DNA of 51,620 nucleotides from Candidatus Fermentibacterota bacterium. Its GTDB lineage: Bacteria; Fermentibacterota; Fermentibacteria; Fermentibacterales; Fermentibacteraceae. This document shows, one piece after another, positions 1-8,672 of this stretch. Made by a program: the position numbers and the translations under genes. The stretch is taken from positions 1 to 51,620 of the forward strand of contig JAAYTY010000144.1 of assembly GCA_012523605.1 (NCBI GenBank), in the 5' to 3' direction. The notes beneath the pieces are model-generated. The model saw nothing but the letters and a program-made list of their open reading frames with translations. It was not told where the DNA came from and did not search any database. Every line of letters starts with the position of its first letter. The stretch's first letter is position 1.

Positions 1-61
1 AACCCGGATTGGGATGATCTCCACCGGGCCGGAGCGCGACGACATCATCCTGAGGAAATGA
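1..61 (+). CDS. C-terminal end of an upstream gene (partial, unidentified)
   Basis: An open frame enters from the left edge and ends at the TGA at 59-61. The last residues read GMISTGPERDDIILRK. The stop overlaps the ATG at 58-60 of the next gene in an ATGA junction, the same translational-coupling pattern used throughout the window, so this is very probably a real gene end in the same operon. Nineteen residues are too few to assign a family. Confidence 0.6.
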   Translation, partial: TRIGMISTGPERDDIILRK

Positions 62-1431
62 CGGGGTCCGGTCCCCACGCCCGTTTCGCCGACACGCACT
101 GCCACCTGTGCTTCGATGCGTTCGAACACGACCTCGAGCAGGTTCTGGAGCGGGCCTCCCGCTCCGGCGTCGATCTCTGCGTCGTGCCCGGAACCGACCT
201 CGCGACGAGCAGGAAGGCCGTATCCCTCGCAGGGAGTCACGGATCGGTCGCCGCGGCCGTCGGACTCCATCCCTGCGAGGAGCACCGCGGGAGCGACATG
301 GCGGAGATCAGGCGTCTGGCCTTCGAGCCGGGAGTCCATGCGATAGGCGAGACGGGCCTGGACATGAAGAGGATGGAAAGACCCCTGGATGAGCAGGAGG
401 AACTCTTCCAGAGTCACATGTCGCTGGCTGAGGCCACGGGACTGCCTCTGGTGGTCCACAGCAGGATGGCCGAGCCCCGTGTGCTTTCCATGCTCGACGG
501 CCATGAAGGGACCGTCGTTCTGCACTGCTACACGGGAAGCTGCAGAGAGGCGCGCGAGGCCGCCGACAGGGGATACTTCCTGGGATTCTCCGGGGCCGTG
601 ACCTACGGTGTGAACAGCGAGCTGAGACGCATCGCCGCCTCCCTGCCGCCAGGCTGCATTCTCTCGGAGACCGACGCGCCCTTCATGGCTCCCGCAAGCC
701 ACAGGGGCGGCCGGTCGGAGCCGGCGATGGTCGCTCTCACGGCAGGTGTCATCGCCGGGACTCGCGCCGAACCCGGATGGAAGGTCGCGGAGACCCTTAG
801 GGAGAACGCCGACAGGGCGTTCCTGCTCGGAAGATGGAAGAAACCCGCGACGCTCTACATCCTCGGCCGGCGGGCCTACGTGAATCCCACAGGGATGTGC
901 ACAAACGACTGCGCGTTCTGCGTAAGGAAGTTCAAGGCCGGCCTCGGCGGCTACCATCTCAGGCACGAGGGAGGGGATCCTCCCGAGAGTCTTGTGCTGG
1001 GCTCGATCGGAGCCCTCGATCCCGACGGCTTCGAAGAGCTGGTCTTCTGCGGATACGGCGAGCCCACCATGCGGCCCGGCCTCCTGGAGAAGGCGGTCCT
1101 CGAGGCCCGGGCCGCCGGCTGGAGGACGAGGCTCGATACGAACGGCCTTGCCGGGGCTCTTCTGGGAATGGAGGAGGCCATCAGACTCGCGCTCCTCTTC
1201 GACTCAACAAGCATCAGCCTCAACGCCCATGACGGAGAATCCTATGCACGCATCTGCAGACCCTCCATCCCCGGATCGTGGGAGAGCCTGATCGAGTTCG
1301 TGCACAGGATGGCGGCGAGCGGAGCGTCGGTCAGGCTGACCGCCGTCCGATGGCCGGGGGTGGACATGGACGCCGTCGGGCGCCTCGCCTCCTCCCTGGG
1401 CCATGTCCTGGTGGAGAGGGGGGGCGTGTGA
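58..1431 (+). CDS. TatD-family metallohydrolase fused to a TatD-associated radical SAM domain
   Basis: One 457-residue chain joins two enzymes. Residues about 10-265 are a TatD-type TIM-barrel hydrolase: HCH metal ligands (H14, H16), GETGLD with E98, H134 in VVHSR, H156 in LHCYTG, and SETDAPF with E204 and D206. Residues about 266-457 are a radical SAM domain with the cluster motif C281-x3-C285-x2-C288 (CTNDCAFC) and a GYGEPT stretch. It resembles the radical SAM family usually encoded beside tatD as a separate gene. TatD proteins are metal-dependent nucleases; the radical SAM partner has no known reaction. The ATG at 58 overlaps the preceding stop, and the TGA overlaps the GTG of rsmA. No stop or frame change occurs at the domain junction (near 840-870). 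Confidence 0.9.
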   Translation: MTGSGPHARFADTHCHLCFDAFEHDLEQVLERASRSGVDLCVVPGTDLATSRKAVSLAGSHGSVAAAVGLHPCEEHRGSDMAEIRRLAFEPGVHAIGETGLDMKRMERPLDEQEELFQSHMSLAEATGLPLVVHSRMAEPRVLSMLDGHEGTVVLHCYTGSCREAREAADRGYFLGFSGAVTYGVNSELRRIAASLPPGCILSETDAPFMAPASHRGGRSEPAMVALTAGVIAGTRAEPGWKVAETLRENADRAFLLGRWKKPATLYILGRRAYVNPTGMCTNDCAFCVRKFKAGLGGYHLRHEGGDPPESLVLGSIGALDPDGFEELVFCGYGEPTMRPGLLEKAVLEARAAGWRTRLDTNGLAGALLGMEEAIRLALLFDSTSISLNAHDGESYARICRPSIPGSWESLIEFVHRMAASGASVRLTAVRWPGVDMDAVGRLASSLGHVLVERGGV

Positions 1432-2243
1432 CAGCGGCGGAGGTGCGCGGCATCCTGTCAAGGATCGGCGTGACGCCCTCGAGGTCGCTGGGCCAGCACT
1501 TCCTGCTGAGCGAGGGGGCGGCGGAGCGGATAGCCTCCGCTGCGCGAGGGAGGAGCACGCTGGAGATCGGGCCGGGCCTCGGCATCCTCACGAGGCACCT
1601 GGCGGGGCACTCCGGGTCGGTCACCGCCGTGGAGATCAGCGCGCCGCTCTCCGCGTTCCTCGGATCGGGCATCCTGCGGCCCGGCATAAACGTGGTCAAC
1701 GCCGACTTCCTTGCCGCGGATCCCTCGTCCCTGCCCGGATACCCCTTCGACACAGTTGCCGGAAACCTGCCCTACGGCATCTCTACGGCCGTCCTGTCCG
1801 CGATCTCGGGACCGCGGTTCTCCCGAGTCTCACGGGCGGTTCTCATGCTCCAGACGGAGGTCGCCGCGAGGGCCTCCTGCCTTTCTGGCGGAAAGGAGTA
1901 CGGACGCCTGTCCCTGATGCTCTGGCCGGAGTTCACCGTCGCCCGGCTCCTTGACGCGGGACCCGGGGATTTCTATCCACAGCCTGCGGTGAGCTCCAGG
2001 GTCATCGTCCTGGACAGGAGGCCCGAGCCGATGGTGCCGTCCGGAATGATGGTTCCGTTCAGGAGGATGGTGAAGGTCTGCTTTGCATCGAGGAGGAAGA
2101 CGATCCTGAACAACCTCGCCGCGCTGAAGGGGAGGGACGAGGCGCTGCGCCTCCTCGGGCGTGCCGGCATAGAGCCCGGCCTGAGGGCGGAGCAGGTGCC
2201 CCCCGAGGGATTCGCGCGCCTGGCCTCCCTGGAGACCGCGTGA
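1428..2243 (+). CDS. rsmA: 16S rRNA (adenine1518-N6/adenine1519-N6)-dimethyltransferase
   Basis: This 271-residue protein belongs to the KsgA/RsmA family, which uses SAM to dimethylate two adjacent adenines near the 3' end of 16S rRNA late in small-subunit assembly. Visible motifs are GQHFL (22-26), the SAM loop LEIGPGLG (45-52), the acidic AVEIS strand (68-71), NADF, and the catalytic NLPY (113-116). FYPQPAVSS further on is also typical. The open frame extends upstream, but the GTG at 1428 gives the correct family N-terminus and makes a GTGA overlap with the previous stop. Length is normal. Its own stop overlaps the next gene in the same way. Confidence 0.95.
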   Translation: MTAAEVRGILSRIGVTPSRSLGQHFLLSEGAAERIASAARGRSTLEIGPGLGILTRHLAGHSGSVTAVEISAPLSAFLGSGILRPGINVVNADFLAADPSSLPGYPFDTVAGNLPYGISTAVLSAISGPRFSRVSRAVLMLQTEVAARASCLSGGKEYGRLSLMLWPEFTVARLLDAGPGDFYPQPAVSSRVIVLDRRPEPMVPSGMMVPFRRMVKVCFASRRKTILNNLAALKGRDEALRLLGRAGIEPGLRAEQVPPEGFARLASLETA

Positions 2244-4060
2244 GACGGCTTCTGCTCACCGCGGCTCTCGCCGCCCTGGCTGCGGATGCACCTGCCTACG
2301 ACATCTCCTATTCGCTGGGGCTGGACCAGTTCAAGAGCACGAGGAGGCTCACGAACACCCTCTTCCTCACCCAGCAGCTCACCGAAGAGTTCGCCATGAA
2401 CGTGAACACGACCTTCTCCGCCGACAGGAGCGACGACCTCGACAGGTTCCTCGACAACCGAAGCGGCAGAGCCTGGATCAGCTGGACACCGTCGAGATCC
2501 GTGGAGATCGCAACCAGCATCGCGCGCACTATCCAGCTTGAGGAGCGCTTCGGGCAGACGATCCTCGACCAGGTGGACAACACCGCCACGGGCGAAGTCC
2601 GCTTTCGACCCGCGCAGTGGATCGGCACTGAAATCGGTCTGGGCTCGCACTATCTCGACTACGAGAACGTATCCGGCGACTCCACCGTTTCCGGGCACGA
2701 CGAGGGCGGGGTGAGGAATGCCTCGGTCAGTATGAGCAGAAACTTGTTCAGCAGGCTGGGCGCGAGCCTCTCGCTCGGAGAGCGCCGTACCCTGGGGCGC
2801 CAGTACGACATGGGCAGCGACGATCTCCTCCTACGGATGACCTACTCGTTCCCCGGGGGATACGAAGGGGGCTCCATCGAGGCTCAGGCCGGAGCCGCGC
2901 GGATGTTCACGTCCTACGCCGACTCCCAGTACAGCCATCGAGAGCAGGACTGGAGCCACAGCCTCATGATCACCGCTCCCACCCTGATGGAGAACCTCAG
3001 CCTGCAGGTCTCGACCGACTGGTCCTGGAACAACCGCTACTGGGACAACCCAGCCGACACCACTGGCGCCGGCGATCCCAGGGACAGGCTGGAGCGGGCG
3101 CGCGGGATTTCCGGCAGGCTCCTGTGGAGCATGATGGACGACCTCGATCTGGAGTTCACCCTGACCCGGACCTTCGACAGGAACGACAGGAAGAGGACCT
3201 CGCCCGGGGTGCCCGAGGTATTCGAGGTATATGACGTTTCGGACAACAGGCTGTTCTCCTCCCGCGTCTCGTACACTCCCGGGGAGTCCAGGATCACCTT
3301 CGAGAGGAGCATCCAGCTCTTCCGGTTCGACACCGAGGGCACGTGGGAAGACCAGTTCGGCTTCGTGTACGAGGACGACAGCGACAGGGACGAGCAGAGA
3401 CAGCTCCTCTCGCTGACCGCCGAGATACCATTCACGGGAAGGCTCGTCGTCCTGGGCCAGGTTCAGGGCCAGAGGATCGAATCGGTCTATCTCCGGGCGG
3501 AGCAGTCGGGCAACAGCAAGACCTCGTCCACCTACAGCTTCTCCCCCGGATACCGGTACGACTTCGGCGGGGGCTGGGAGATGGAGCACGAAGTGCGTCT
3601 GAGCGCCGACTACACGACCTTCAGATTCCCCGGGAGCAGCTTCTCGGGGAACGATCTCCTCTTCAGGAGGCTCGACTCGCAGTTGAGACTGGGCCGCCTC
3701 TCCTCCGACTCGACCTCGCTCGGCATCAGCCACAGGCTGAGGCTGCAGGACCAGGGCACGCTGGAGGATCGAGTGTATGGACCGTACGAGCAGAGCGCGA
3801 ACAGCGTTCTGACCCTCGACACGGGGTTCCATATCGGTGACGGGATCGGAGTCACGCCGAGCTACTCCTACGAGTACTCCATCCGCGACTTCCTCGGGAG
3901 CTCGTCCCCCAGCCTGACGGAGCACCTGCACCACGCAGGCCTGAGGACGAGGATGGACGTGGGGAAGGGCGAACTCGCCCTGCAGATCACCAGAACCTTC
4001 TATGCCGACGGCAGGCCCAGCTACTGGAAGGCCTCCGTCGGCTTCGACTACGTACCGTGA
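2240..4060 (+). CDS. Predicted outer-membrane beta-barrel protein of unknown function
   Basis: The 606-residue product starts with a short signal peptide (about residues 1-19, ending near DAPAYD). The rest is an unbroken run of alternating polar and aromatic residues typical of amphipathic beta strands, with many Arg, Ser, Asp and Tyr, and no hydrophobic helix after the signal. It ends in a strand VGFDYVP. This pattern suggests a large outer-membrane barrel; I do not recognise a named family. The GTG at 2240 overlaps the rsmA stop (GTGA), and the TGA at 4058-4060 overlaps the GTG of the next lipoprotein gene. The coupling to both neighbours suggests this barrel and the lipoprotein are made together. 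Confidence 0.75.
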   Translation: MRRLLLTAALAALAADAPAYDISYSLGLDQFKSTRRLTNTLFLTQQLTEEFAMNVNTTFSADRSDDLDRFLDNRSGRAWISWTPSRSVEIATSIARTIQLEERFGQTILDQVDNTATGEVRFRPAQWIGTEIGLGSHYLDYENVSGDSTVSGHDEGGVRNASVSMSRNLFSRLGASLSLGERRTLGRQYDMGSDDLLLRMTYSFPGGYEGGSIEAQAGAARMFTSYADSQYSHREQDWSHSLMITAPTLMENLSLQVSTDWSWNNRYWDNPADTTGAGDPRDRLERARGISGRLLWSMMDDLDLEFTLTRTFDRNDRKRTSPGVPEVFEVYDVSDNRLFSSRVSYTPGESRITFERSIQLFRFDTEGTWEDQFGFVYEDDSDRDEQRQLLSLTAEIPFTGRLVVLGQVQGQRIESVYLRAEQSGNSKTSSTYSFSPGYRYDFGGGWEMEHEVRLSADYTTFRFPGSSFSGNDLLFRRLDSQLRLGRLSSDSTSLGISHRLRLQDQGTLEDRVYGPYEQSANSVLTLDTGFHIGDGIGVTPSYSYEYSIRDFLGSSSPSLTEHLHHAGLRTRMDVGKGELALQITRTFYADGRPSYWKASVGFDYVP

Positions 4061-4692
4061 TTCCCTCACGCCAGCCGAAGGCGCCGCGTCGGGACCCGGG
4101 GCTCGCCGCCCTGGCCGTCGTAGCGGCTATCACCTGCTCCTGCTCCCTGTTCGAGCCCAGGACGCCCGAGGATCCAGGCGGCGGGGGATCGTTCTGGCAG
4201 TACCCGTCCGCACCGTGGATCGTGGTGAACAACGTGGACGGCTCCCTCGAGGCCCGGTCGATAACTCTCTACATGACTTCGCTCGACACATCGTTCGTAT
4301 TCGTCCCCGACGCCGCCGACAGCGTCGAGTTCGGAGGCTTCCTGGACTTCTCGAGCTGGGATTACGCCGACGAACAGAACACGATCACCAACCTCTTCGC
4401 TCAGGTGGCCGCCGAGGACAGCGTGATCGTCGCGGACTTCTCCTTCGTCGAGGGATACCCCGACCCCCCCGCGCCGACGGACAGCGCGACGATATGGCGC
4501 GACTACGAGATCGTCATCGTGGGAAGCGGCTTCGCGGAGTGGGGGAATCCGCTCAGGGGAAGGGCGAGGATCACCCTGACCGAGAGCTCGACCGCCACCT
4601 GGGCCGTCTCGCTCTGGGAGGACTTCAGGCCGGACGACTACACGCCAGGCGAGGAGTACACCTGGGGCTACGCAAAGGCCTCCTATCGCTGA
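4057..4692 (+). CDS. Predicted lipoprotein of unknown function
   Basis: This is a 211-residue exported protein. The N-terminus has basic residues, a hydrophobic stretch (about 16-27, LAALAVVAAITCSC) and a cysteine cluster that can serve as a lipobox. A Gly/Pro-rich spacer follows, then an acidic, beta-rich domain with no motif I recognise. The GTG at 4057 overlaps the stop of the barrel gene upstream. A plausible role is a periplasmic lipoprotein partner of that barrel, but this rests on gene order alone. Confidence 0.7.
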   Translation: MIPSRQPKAPRRDPGLAALAVVAAITCSCSLFEPRTPEDPGGGGSFWQYPSAPWIVVNNVDGSLEARSITLYMTSLDTSFVFVPDAADSVEFGGFLDFSSWDYADEQNTITNLFAQVAAEDSVIVADFSFVEGYPDPPAPTDSATIWRDYEIVIVGSGFAEWGNPLRGRARITLTESSTATWAVSLWEDFRPDDYTPGEEYTWGYAKASYR

Positions 4693-4723
4693 CGGAGCGC
4701 ACGGAGCTCCCGATCCGCCGGGC

Positions 4724-5350
4724 ATGACCTCCGACACCATCGCCCTGGTGGACGGTCTCCCGCCCGGCTGGGGGGGTCTGGCCTTCGACCTCTGCTCCGG
4801 CCCCGGCCACGCGGCCTTCGAGGCCGCGGCCCTCTGCCCCGGCCGTGCCTGGATCCTCGTCGACACGAACCGGGAACTTCTCCGCGCGGCGGCGCGGAAG
4901 GCGGCAGGCCTGACTGCCGGATCGTCGTTCATGTTCGCCTGCTGTGATGCGGAAAGCGTCCCGTTCGCCTTCAGCGCCGGATGCGCCGGGCTGGTTCTCT
5001 GCAATCCCCCGTACGAACCGCCCGGGGCCGGCCGGGCTCCGGCGGGAAGGGCGAGGCGCGAGTCGAGGATCGCTCCCGACTCCTTCGGCACCGCCAGGTT
5101 CGTCGCAGCCGCGGGGCATCTGCTGGAAAGGGGAGGCGGTCTGAGGATCCTGGCCAGGCCGTCGGGACTGGTCGCCCTGCTCAGAGCCCTGGATGCCTTC
5201 GGGCTGGGCTCCTTCGTAGTGCGCCCGTGGGGGGCGCCGGGGGCTCCGGCCGTGCTCGTCAGGGTGGACTGCGTGAAGGGCGGGCGCGGAGGGCTCGTCC
5301 TCGCCCCGCAGGAACCGCGGCCCGCCTTCGCGGGGCCGCCCGCATCGTGA
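4724..5350 (+). CDS. SAM-dependent methyltransferase with NPPY motif (TrmN6/HemK type)
   Basis: This 208-residue protein has a class I SAM-binding loop FDLCSGPGHA (about 21-30), an acidic strand end (VDTN, 47-50), and NPPY at 94-97, the signature of methyltransferases acting on an amino or amide nitrogen. The layout and length resemble the TrmN6-like group that methylates adenine 37 of tRNA1(Val), but the substrate cannot be read from the sequence and a protein-glutamine methylase is possible. It lies 31 bases after the lipoprotein gene, on the same strand. Confidence 0.75.
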   Translation: MTSDTIALVDGLPPGWGGLAFDLCSGPGHAAFEAAALCPGRAWILVDTNRELLRAAARKAAGLTAGSSFMFACCDAESVPFAFSAGCAGLVLCNPPYEPPGAGRAPAGRARRESRIAPDSFGTARFVAAAGHLLERGGGLRILARPSGLVALLRALDAFGLGSFVVRPWGAPGAPAVLVRVDCVKGGRGGLVLAPQEPRPAFAGPPAS

Positions 5351-5356
5351 TATGAT
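5351..5356 (+). promoter_or_regulatory. Possible -10 element before the surface-sugar cassette
   Basis: TATGAT lies in the 57-base gap before the TTG start at 5408. The best upstream hexamer at 18 bases (TTCGCG, 5327-5332) is weak. A promoter here would start the cassette at 5408-8493, but only the -10 is convincing. Confidence 0.3.
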
Positions 5357-5407
5357 CCCCTCTGGACCCGACCCGCCGTCGGCAGTCCGGCCGGGCATGG
5401 AGGTGGC

Positions 5408-6148
5408 TTGAGAATCGTAGACGCCCACTGCCATCTGCTGCCGCTAATCGACGACGGCCCCGGGGGATGGGACGAGGCCGAGGCTCTCCTCGGAAGGCTC
5501 GCCGTCTCTCTGGGGAGCGGCTCGCTGTGCTTCGCCTCTCCTCATGTGAGGTTTTCGGCCTGCGCCGCACAGTCCTCCCCCGTTCATGCCAGGATGGACG
5601 AGTACACGGCGGTCGTGGAGAAGGCCGCGGGAGGGATGAGGGTGGGACTGGCTCCGGAGATCCTTCTCGATGCTCTCTCTCCGGTTCCGCCCGAGCTCTC
5701 CTTCATGTGCTACCCCGGGACGAACCGCCTGCTCGTCGAGCTCCCGCCGCGATTGCCCGGTATGATCGCCGTCCTGATGCTCGGCCGCCTCGCAAGACGC
5801 GGATTCTCGCTGATGCTGGCGCATCCCGAGAGATATCGCTTCGCCCAGAGGAGATCCTCCGCCGTCGTCTCCCTTGCCTCGGCCGGAATAGCACTGCAGA
5901 TCAGCCTGCGCAGCCTGCGAAGCCCCCTTTCCGCCGTCAGGCTAACGGCGGAACGCCTGCTGCGGGACGGCCTCTGCCATGTTCTGGCGAGCGACTGCCA
6001 TCATCCCGGAGATGCCATGCTGACGGAGTGCAGGGGCGAGATCGACACGCTCTCGGGAAGGGGATCCTGGGACATCCTCTGCCGCACGAACCCGTCCGCG
6101 GTGGTCGAGGGCGGGCGACCCGTGCTCCTCAGGGAGGCCCTGCCATGA
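5408..6148 (+). CDS. CpsB/YwqE-like PHP-domain phosphatase
   Basis: This 246-residue protein resembles the manganese-dependent PHP-fold tyrosine phosphatases (CpsB, YwqE, Wzb-alternative) that dephosphorylate polysaccharide co-polymerase kinases. It has the N-terminal DAHCHLLPLIDDG metal motif (D5, H7, H9), LAHPERY in the middle, and ASDCHH near the C-terminus, all typical of that family. The start is a TTG at 5408, chosen because GGAGGT lies three bases upstream and the family motif begins immediately after. Its stop overlaps the ATG of the next gene. No tyrosine kinase partner is present here, so the target is unknown. Confidence 0.8.
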   Translation: MRIVDAHCHLLPLIDDGPGGWDEAEALLGRLAVSLGSGSLCFASPHVRFSACAAQSSPVHARMDEYTAVVEKAAGGMRVGLAPEILLDALSPVPPELSFMCYPGTNRLLVELPPRLPGMIAVLMLGRLARRGFSLMLAHPERYRFAQRRSSAVVSLASAGIALQISLRSLRSPLSAVRLTAERLLRDGLCHVLASDCHHPGDAMLTECRGEIDTLSGRGSWDILCRTNPSAVVEGGRPVLLREALP

Positions 6149-6951
6149 GCCGGCCCGTGTTCCTCGTCATCGGCTCGGCCGGGCTCCTGGGGAGGCACTT
6201 CATGTCCGCCCTGGGCGACTCCGCCACCGGCCTCGACCTTCCGGAGTTCGATCTGCTCGGCGGCTGCGAGGCGGTGCGCTCAGCGGTGAGGTCGTCGGGC
6301 GCCGGGGTGGTCATCAACTGCGCCGCCATGACCGACGTCGACGGCTGCGAGGAGCATCCCGCCGCCGCGTATGCCCTGCACAGGGACGCCGTCGGCATCC
6401 TGGCCTCGGTGTCTCCTCTGCTGGTCACCTTCGGCACCGATCATTCCTTCTACGGTCCCGGCTCCGCTCCGAGGCTCGAAGCCGATCCTACCGCCCCCGC
6501 CAACACCTATGCCAGGAGCAAGCTCCAGGGCGAAGCTCTGGCGCTCGGGACCGGGCGCTCCGTGGTGGTCAGAACCTCCTGGCTCTTCGCCGGCGACAGG
6601 GGCATCGTTCCGTATCTCGCCGGGGATCCGTCCCGCACCGGCCCCGTTCGCGCCGTCACGGACCAGAAGGCGTGCGTCACATACGCCCCGGATCTCGTGG
6701 ATGCAGTGCTTTCGATCCTCCGTGACGGAGGCATGGGCCTTTATCACCTCGTGAACCCCGGAGAGGTCTCTCCGTTCGAACTCGCCGCGGAGCTCCGCTC
6801 CGGGAGCATGGAGGATCCGATCCCCGTGAGATGGGAGGACCTCCGGCTTCCGGCCCGCAGGCCCCGCTACTCCGCCCTGGGAACCTCCAGAGGCTATGTT
6901 CTTCCGTCGCGTCAGGACGCTCTGAATCGCTGGAGGCGAAACAATGGGTGA
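6145..6951 (+). CDS. RmlD-like dTDP-4-dehydrorhamnose reductase family protein
   Basis: This 268-residue extended short-chain reductase has a GSAGLLG nucleotide-binding turn close to the N-terminus, the RmlD-like VINCAAMTDVDGCE segment, FGTDHSFYG, and a YARSK catalytic Tyr-x3-Lys. Family members reduce the 4-keto group of a nucleotide sugar, classically giving dTDP-L-rhamnose. It is slightly shorter than typical RmlD and no rmlA, rmlB or rmlC is visible, so its exact sugar is uncertain. The start overlaps the previous stop (ATGA), and its end overlaps the isomerase gene by 8 bases. Confidence 0.8.
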   Translation: MSRPVFLVIGSAGLLGRHFMSALGDSATGLDLPEFDLLGGCEAVRSAVRSSGAGVVINCAAMTDVDGCEEHPAAAYALHRDAVGILASVSPLLVTFGTDHSFYGPGSAPRLEADPTAPANTYARSKLQGEALALGTGRSVVVRTSWLFAGDRGIVPYLAGDPSRTGPVRAVTDQKACVTYAPDLVDAVLSILRDGGMGLYHLVNPGEVSPFELAAELRSGSMEDPIPVRWEDLRLPARRPRYSALGTSRGYVLPSRQDALNRWRRNNG

Positions 6952-7504
6952 GATCGGAGACTACCTGGCTGAGGCCGTCGCCGCCCTCGGTTCGCTCGAC
7001 CCCGGCGGGCTCGAGAGGGCCGCCGGCATCTGCGCGGACTCGATCCGCGCCGGAGGCACCGTATTCTTCTGCGGGAACGGTGGGAGCGCCGCCGATTCGA
7101 TGCACCTCGCCGCGGAGCTGGTCGGCCGGTTCGGCAGGGACAGAGCCCCGATCAGAGCCGTTGCGCTGACCGCGGACACGGCTGTCCTCACCGCCGTGGC
7201 GAACGACTACGGATACGACCGGGTGTTCGCGCGGCAGATCGAGGCCCTTGGGCGGACAGGCGACGTGCTCGTCGCCATATCCACCAGCGGATCCTCTCCA
7301 AGCGTCCTGCGGGCGGTCGAAGCGGCCCGCGCGGCCGGCATGAAGGTGGTGGCGATGACGGGTGAGAAGGGCGGAGGATTCGCCGCTTCGGCCGATGCGG
7401 CAGTCGTCTCCCCTTCCGGCTTTCCCGGGCACGTGCAGGAGGTCCTTCTTGCCGCCGGCCACGCCCTGTGCCTCGCCGTGGAGAACTCGGTCCGCGGCTC
7501 ATGA
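6944..7504 (+). CDS. gmhA: SIS-domain phosphoheptose isomerase family protein
   Basis: The 186-residue product is a single SIS domain of the GmhA/DiaA family. It carries CGNGGSAADSMHLAAEL (residues about 44-60), ISTSGSSPSVL, and a C-terminal helix with HVQEVLLAAGHALC. GmhA converts sedoheptulose 7-phosphate to D-glycero-D-manno-heptose 7-phosphate, the first step of ADP-heptose synthesis for lipopolysaccharide core. Neighbouring nucleotide-sugar and phosphatase genes support a surface-sugar role over the DiaA replication role. Length is normal. Confidence 0.8.
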   Translation: MGEIGDYLAEAVAALGSLDPGGLERAAGICADSIRAGGTVFFCGNGGSAADSMHLAAELVGRFGRDRAPIRAVALTADTAVLTAVANDYGYDRVFARQIEALGRTGDVLVAISTSGSSPSVLRAVEAARAAGMKVVAMTGEKGGGFAASADAAVVSPSGFPGHVQEVLLAAGHALCLAVENSVRGS

Positions 7505-8493
7505 GGAGGGGCAGAACCCTCCTCCAGCTCTCGATCGGCCTCGCCGTGGCGGGGCTCGCTCTGTGGCTGACCTACCGCAGGGTCCCCCCGGGGGATCTGC
7601 TGGATCTCCTGGAGGATGCGCGCTGGGGCTGGCTGCTGGTGGTCCTGCCGCCGCTCGCGGCGAGCTACGTGTTCAGGATCCTGCGATGGATGGTCCTGCT
7701 GGGACCGGTCAGGGCGGTCCGCTTCCGGGATGCTGCGTTCCCTCTTCTGGCTGGCTTCATGGTGAACTCGATCCTCCCGGCAAGGGCCGGCGAGATAGTG
7801 AGGGTTCTGCTCCTGTCACGGCGCACAGGCGTGCCGAAGGCTTCCGCGCTGGGCACGGTGGTTCTCGACAGGATATTCGACGGACTTACGCTGACGGCCA
7901 TGACGCTCGGCTGCATCGCCGGGCTCTGGTCCGGCCTGGGAGCCGGGGTCCGGCTCGGTCTGGTGGCGGCCAGCGCCATGTACGTCTTCATGCTCCTGTT
8001 CGCGGTGGCGCTGCGCAGATGGCGCGGCGGCGCCGCCCGGGCCGTCGCCCGGCCCCTGGCCCGGGCGGGCCTGAAGCGCCCCGCCGAGAAGCTGGAGAGT
8101 GTGCTCCTTTCGTTCTCCGAGGGACTGGCGACCATCCAGAGCGGCAGGGAGGTGCTCTTCCTCGCGCTGACCTCGGCAGGGGTGTGGGGAAGCCTCGCAC
8201 TCTCCATTTACCCGGTGTTCTACGCGCTCGGACTGCCGCTGGCATGGCACTACCCGGTGATTGTGCTCGTTCTGGCCGCCTTCGGCATGCTGGTCCCGAC
8301 ACCCGCCGGCACCGGGACTGTGCATGCCGCTCTCGCAGCTGTGCTCCCCGCAGTGACGGAGCTGACGACCGGGCAGGCCATGGTTCTCGCCCTCCTGTTC
8401 CATGCCACCCAGTTCCTGCCGGTCATAGCGGCAGGCATCGCGGCGGCGGTTCACGAGGGGGTGCGCCCTCTGGAAGTGGCGGAGGCCGGCTGA
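7501..8493 (+). CDS. YbhN/LPG-synthase-like integral membrane protein (UPF0104)
   Basis: This 330-residue protein has about eight hydrophobic helices and resembles the membrane domain of lysyl-phosphatidylglycerol synthases, as in YbhN and AglD. Typical segments are LPPLAASYVFRILRW, MVNSILPARAGEIVR and a C-terminal PTPAGTGTVHA. Proteins of this family are found with glycosylation and lipid-carrier genes, but their biochemical role is not settled. The ATG at 7501 overlaps the gmhA stop. The frame is open further upstream, but only inside gmhA. Confidence 0.85.
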   Translation: MRRGRTLLQLSIGLAVAGLALWLTYRRVPPGDLLDLLEDARWGWLLVVLPPLAASYVFRILRWMVLLGPVRAVRFRDAAFPLLAGFMVNSILPARAGEIVRVLLLSRRTGVPKASALGTVVLDRIFDGLTLTAMTLGCIAGLWSGLGAGVRLGLVAASAMYVFMLLFAVALRRWRGGAARAVARPLARAGLKRPAEKLESVLLSFSEGLATIQSGREVLFLALTSAGVWGSLALSIYPVFYALGLPLAWHYPVIVLVLAAFGMLVPTPAGTGTVHAALAAVLPAVTELTTGQAMVLALLFHATQFLPVIAAGIAAAVHEGVRPLEVAEAG

Positions 8494-8538
8494 TCCGGCG
8501 CGCCAGGCTGGCCGCCCGGAACGGCCGCCGCCCGGAAA

Positions 8539-8579
8539 TGCCATGTCATTGCATTCCACTGCAACCACTTGCCATGACA
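8539..8579. repeat. Pair of TGCCATGWCA direct repeats flanking a small inverted repeat
   Basis: TGCCATGTCA (8539-8548) and TGCCATGACA (8570-8579) are spaced 31 bases start to start, about three DNA turns. Between them lies TTGCA-6-TGCAA (8549-8564). They sit in the 179-base gap upstream of the FmdB-like gene. A regulator binding site is possible; there is no other support. Confidence 0.3.
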
Positions 8580-8672
8580 AAGATGCTGGCCTGATTGTTG
8601 CTTGATCGAATCGCGTATCGTTTCCTGCGACCCTGAGGGCAGGGTCGGGCCCGAAATGAAACCGGAGGCACG

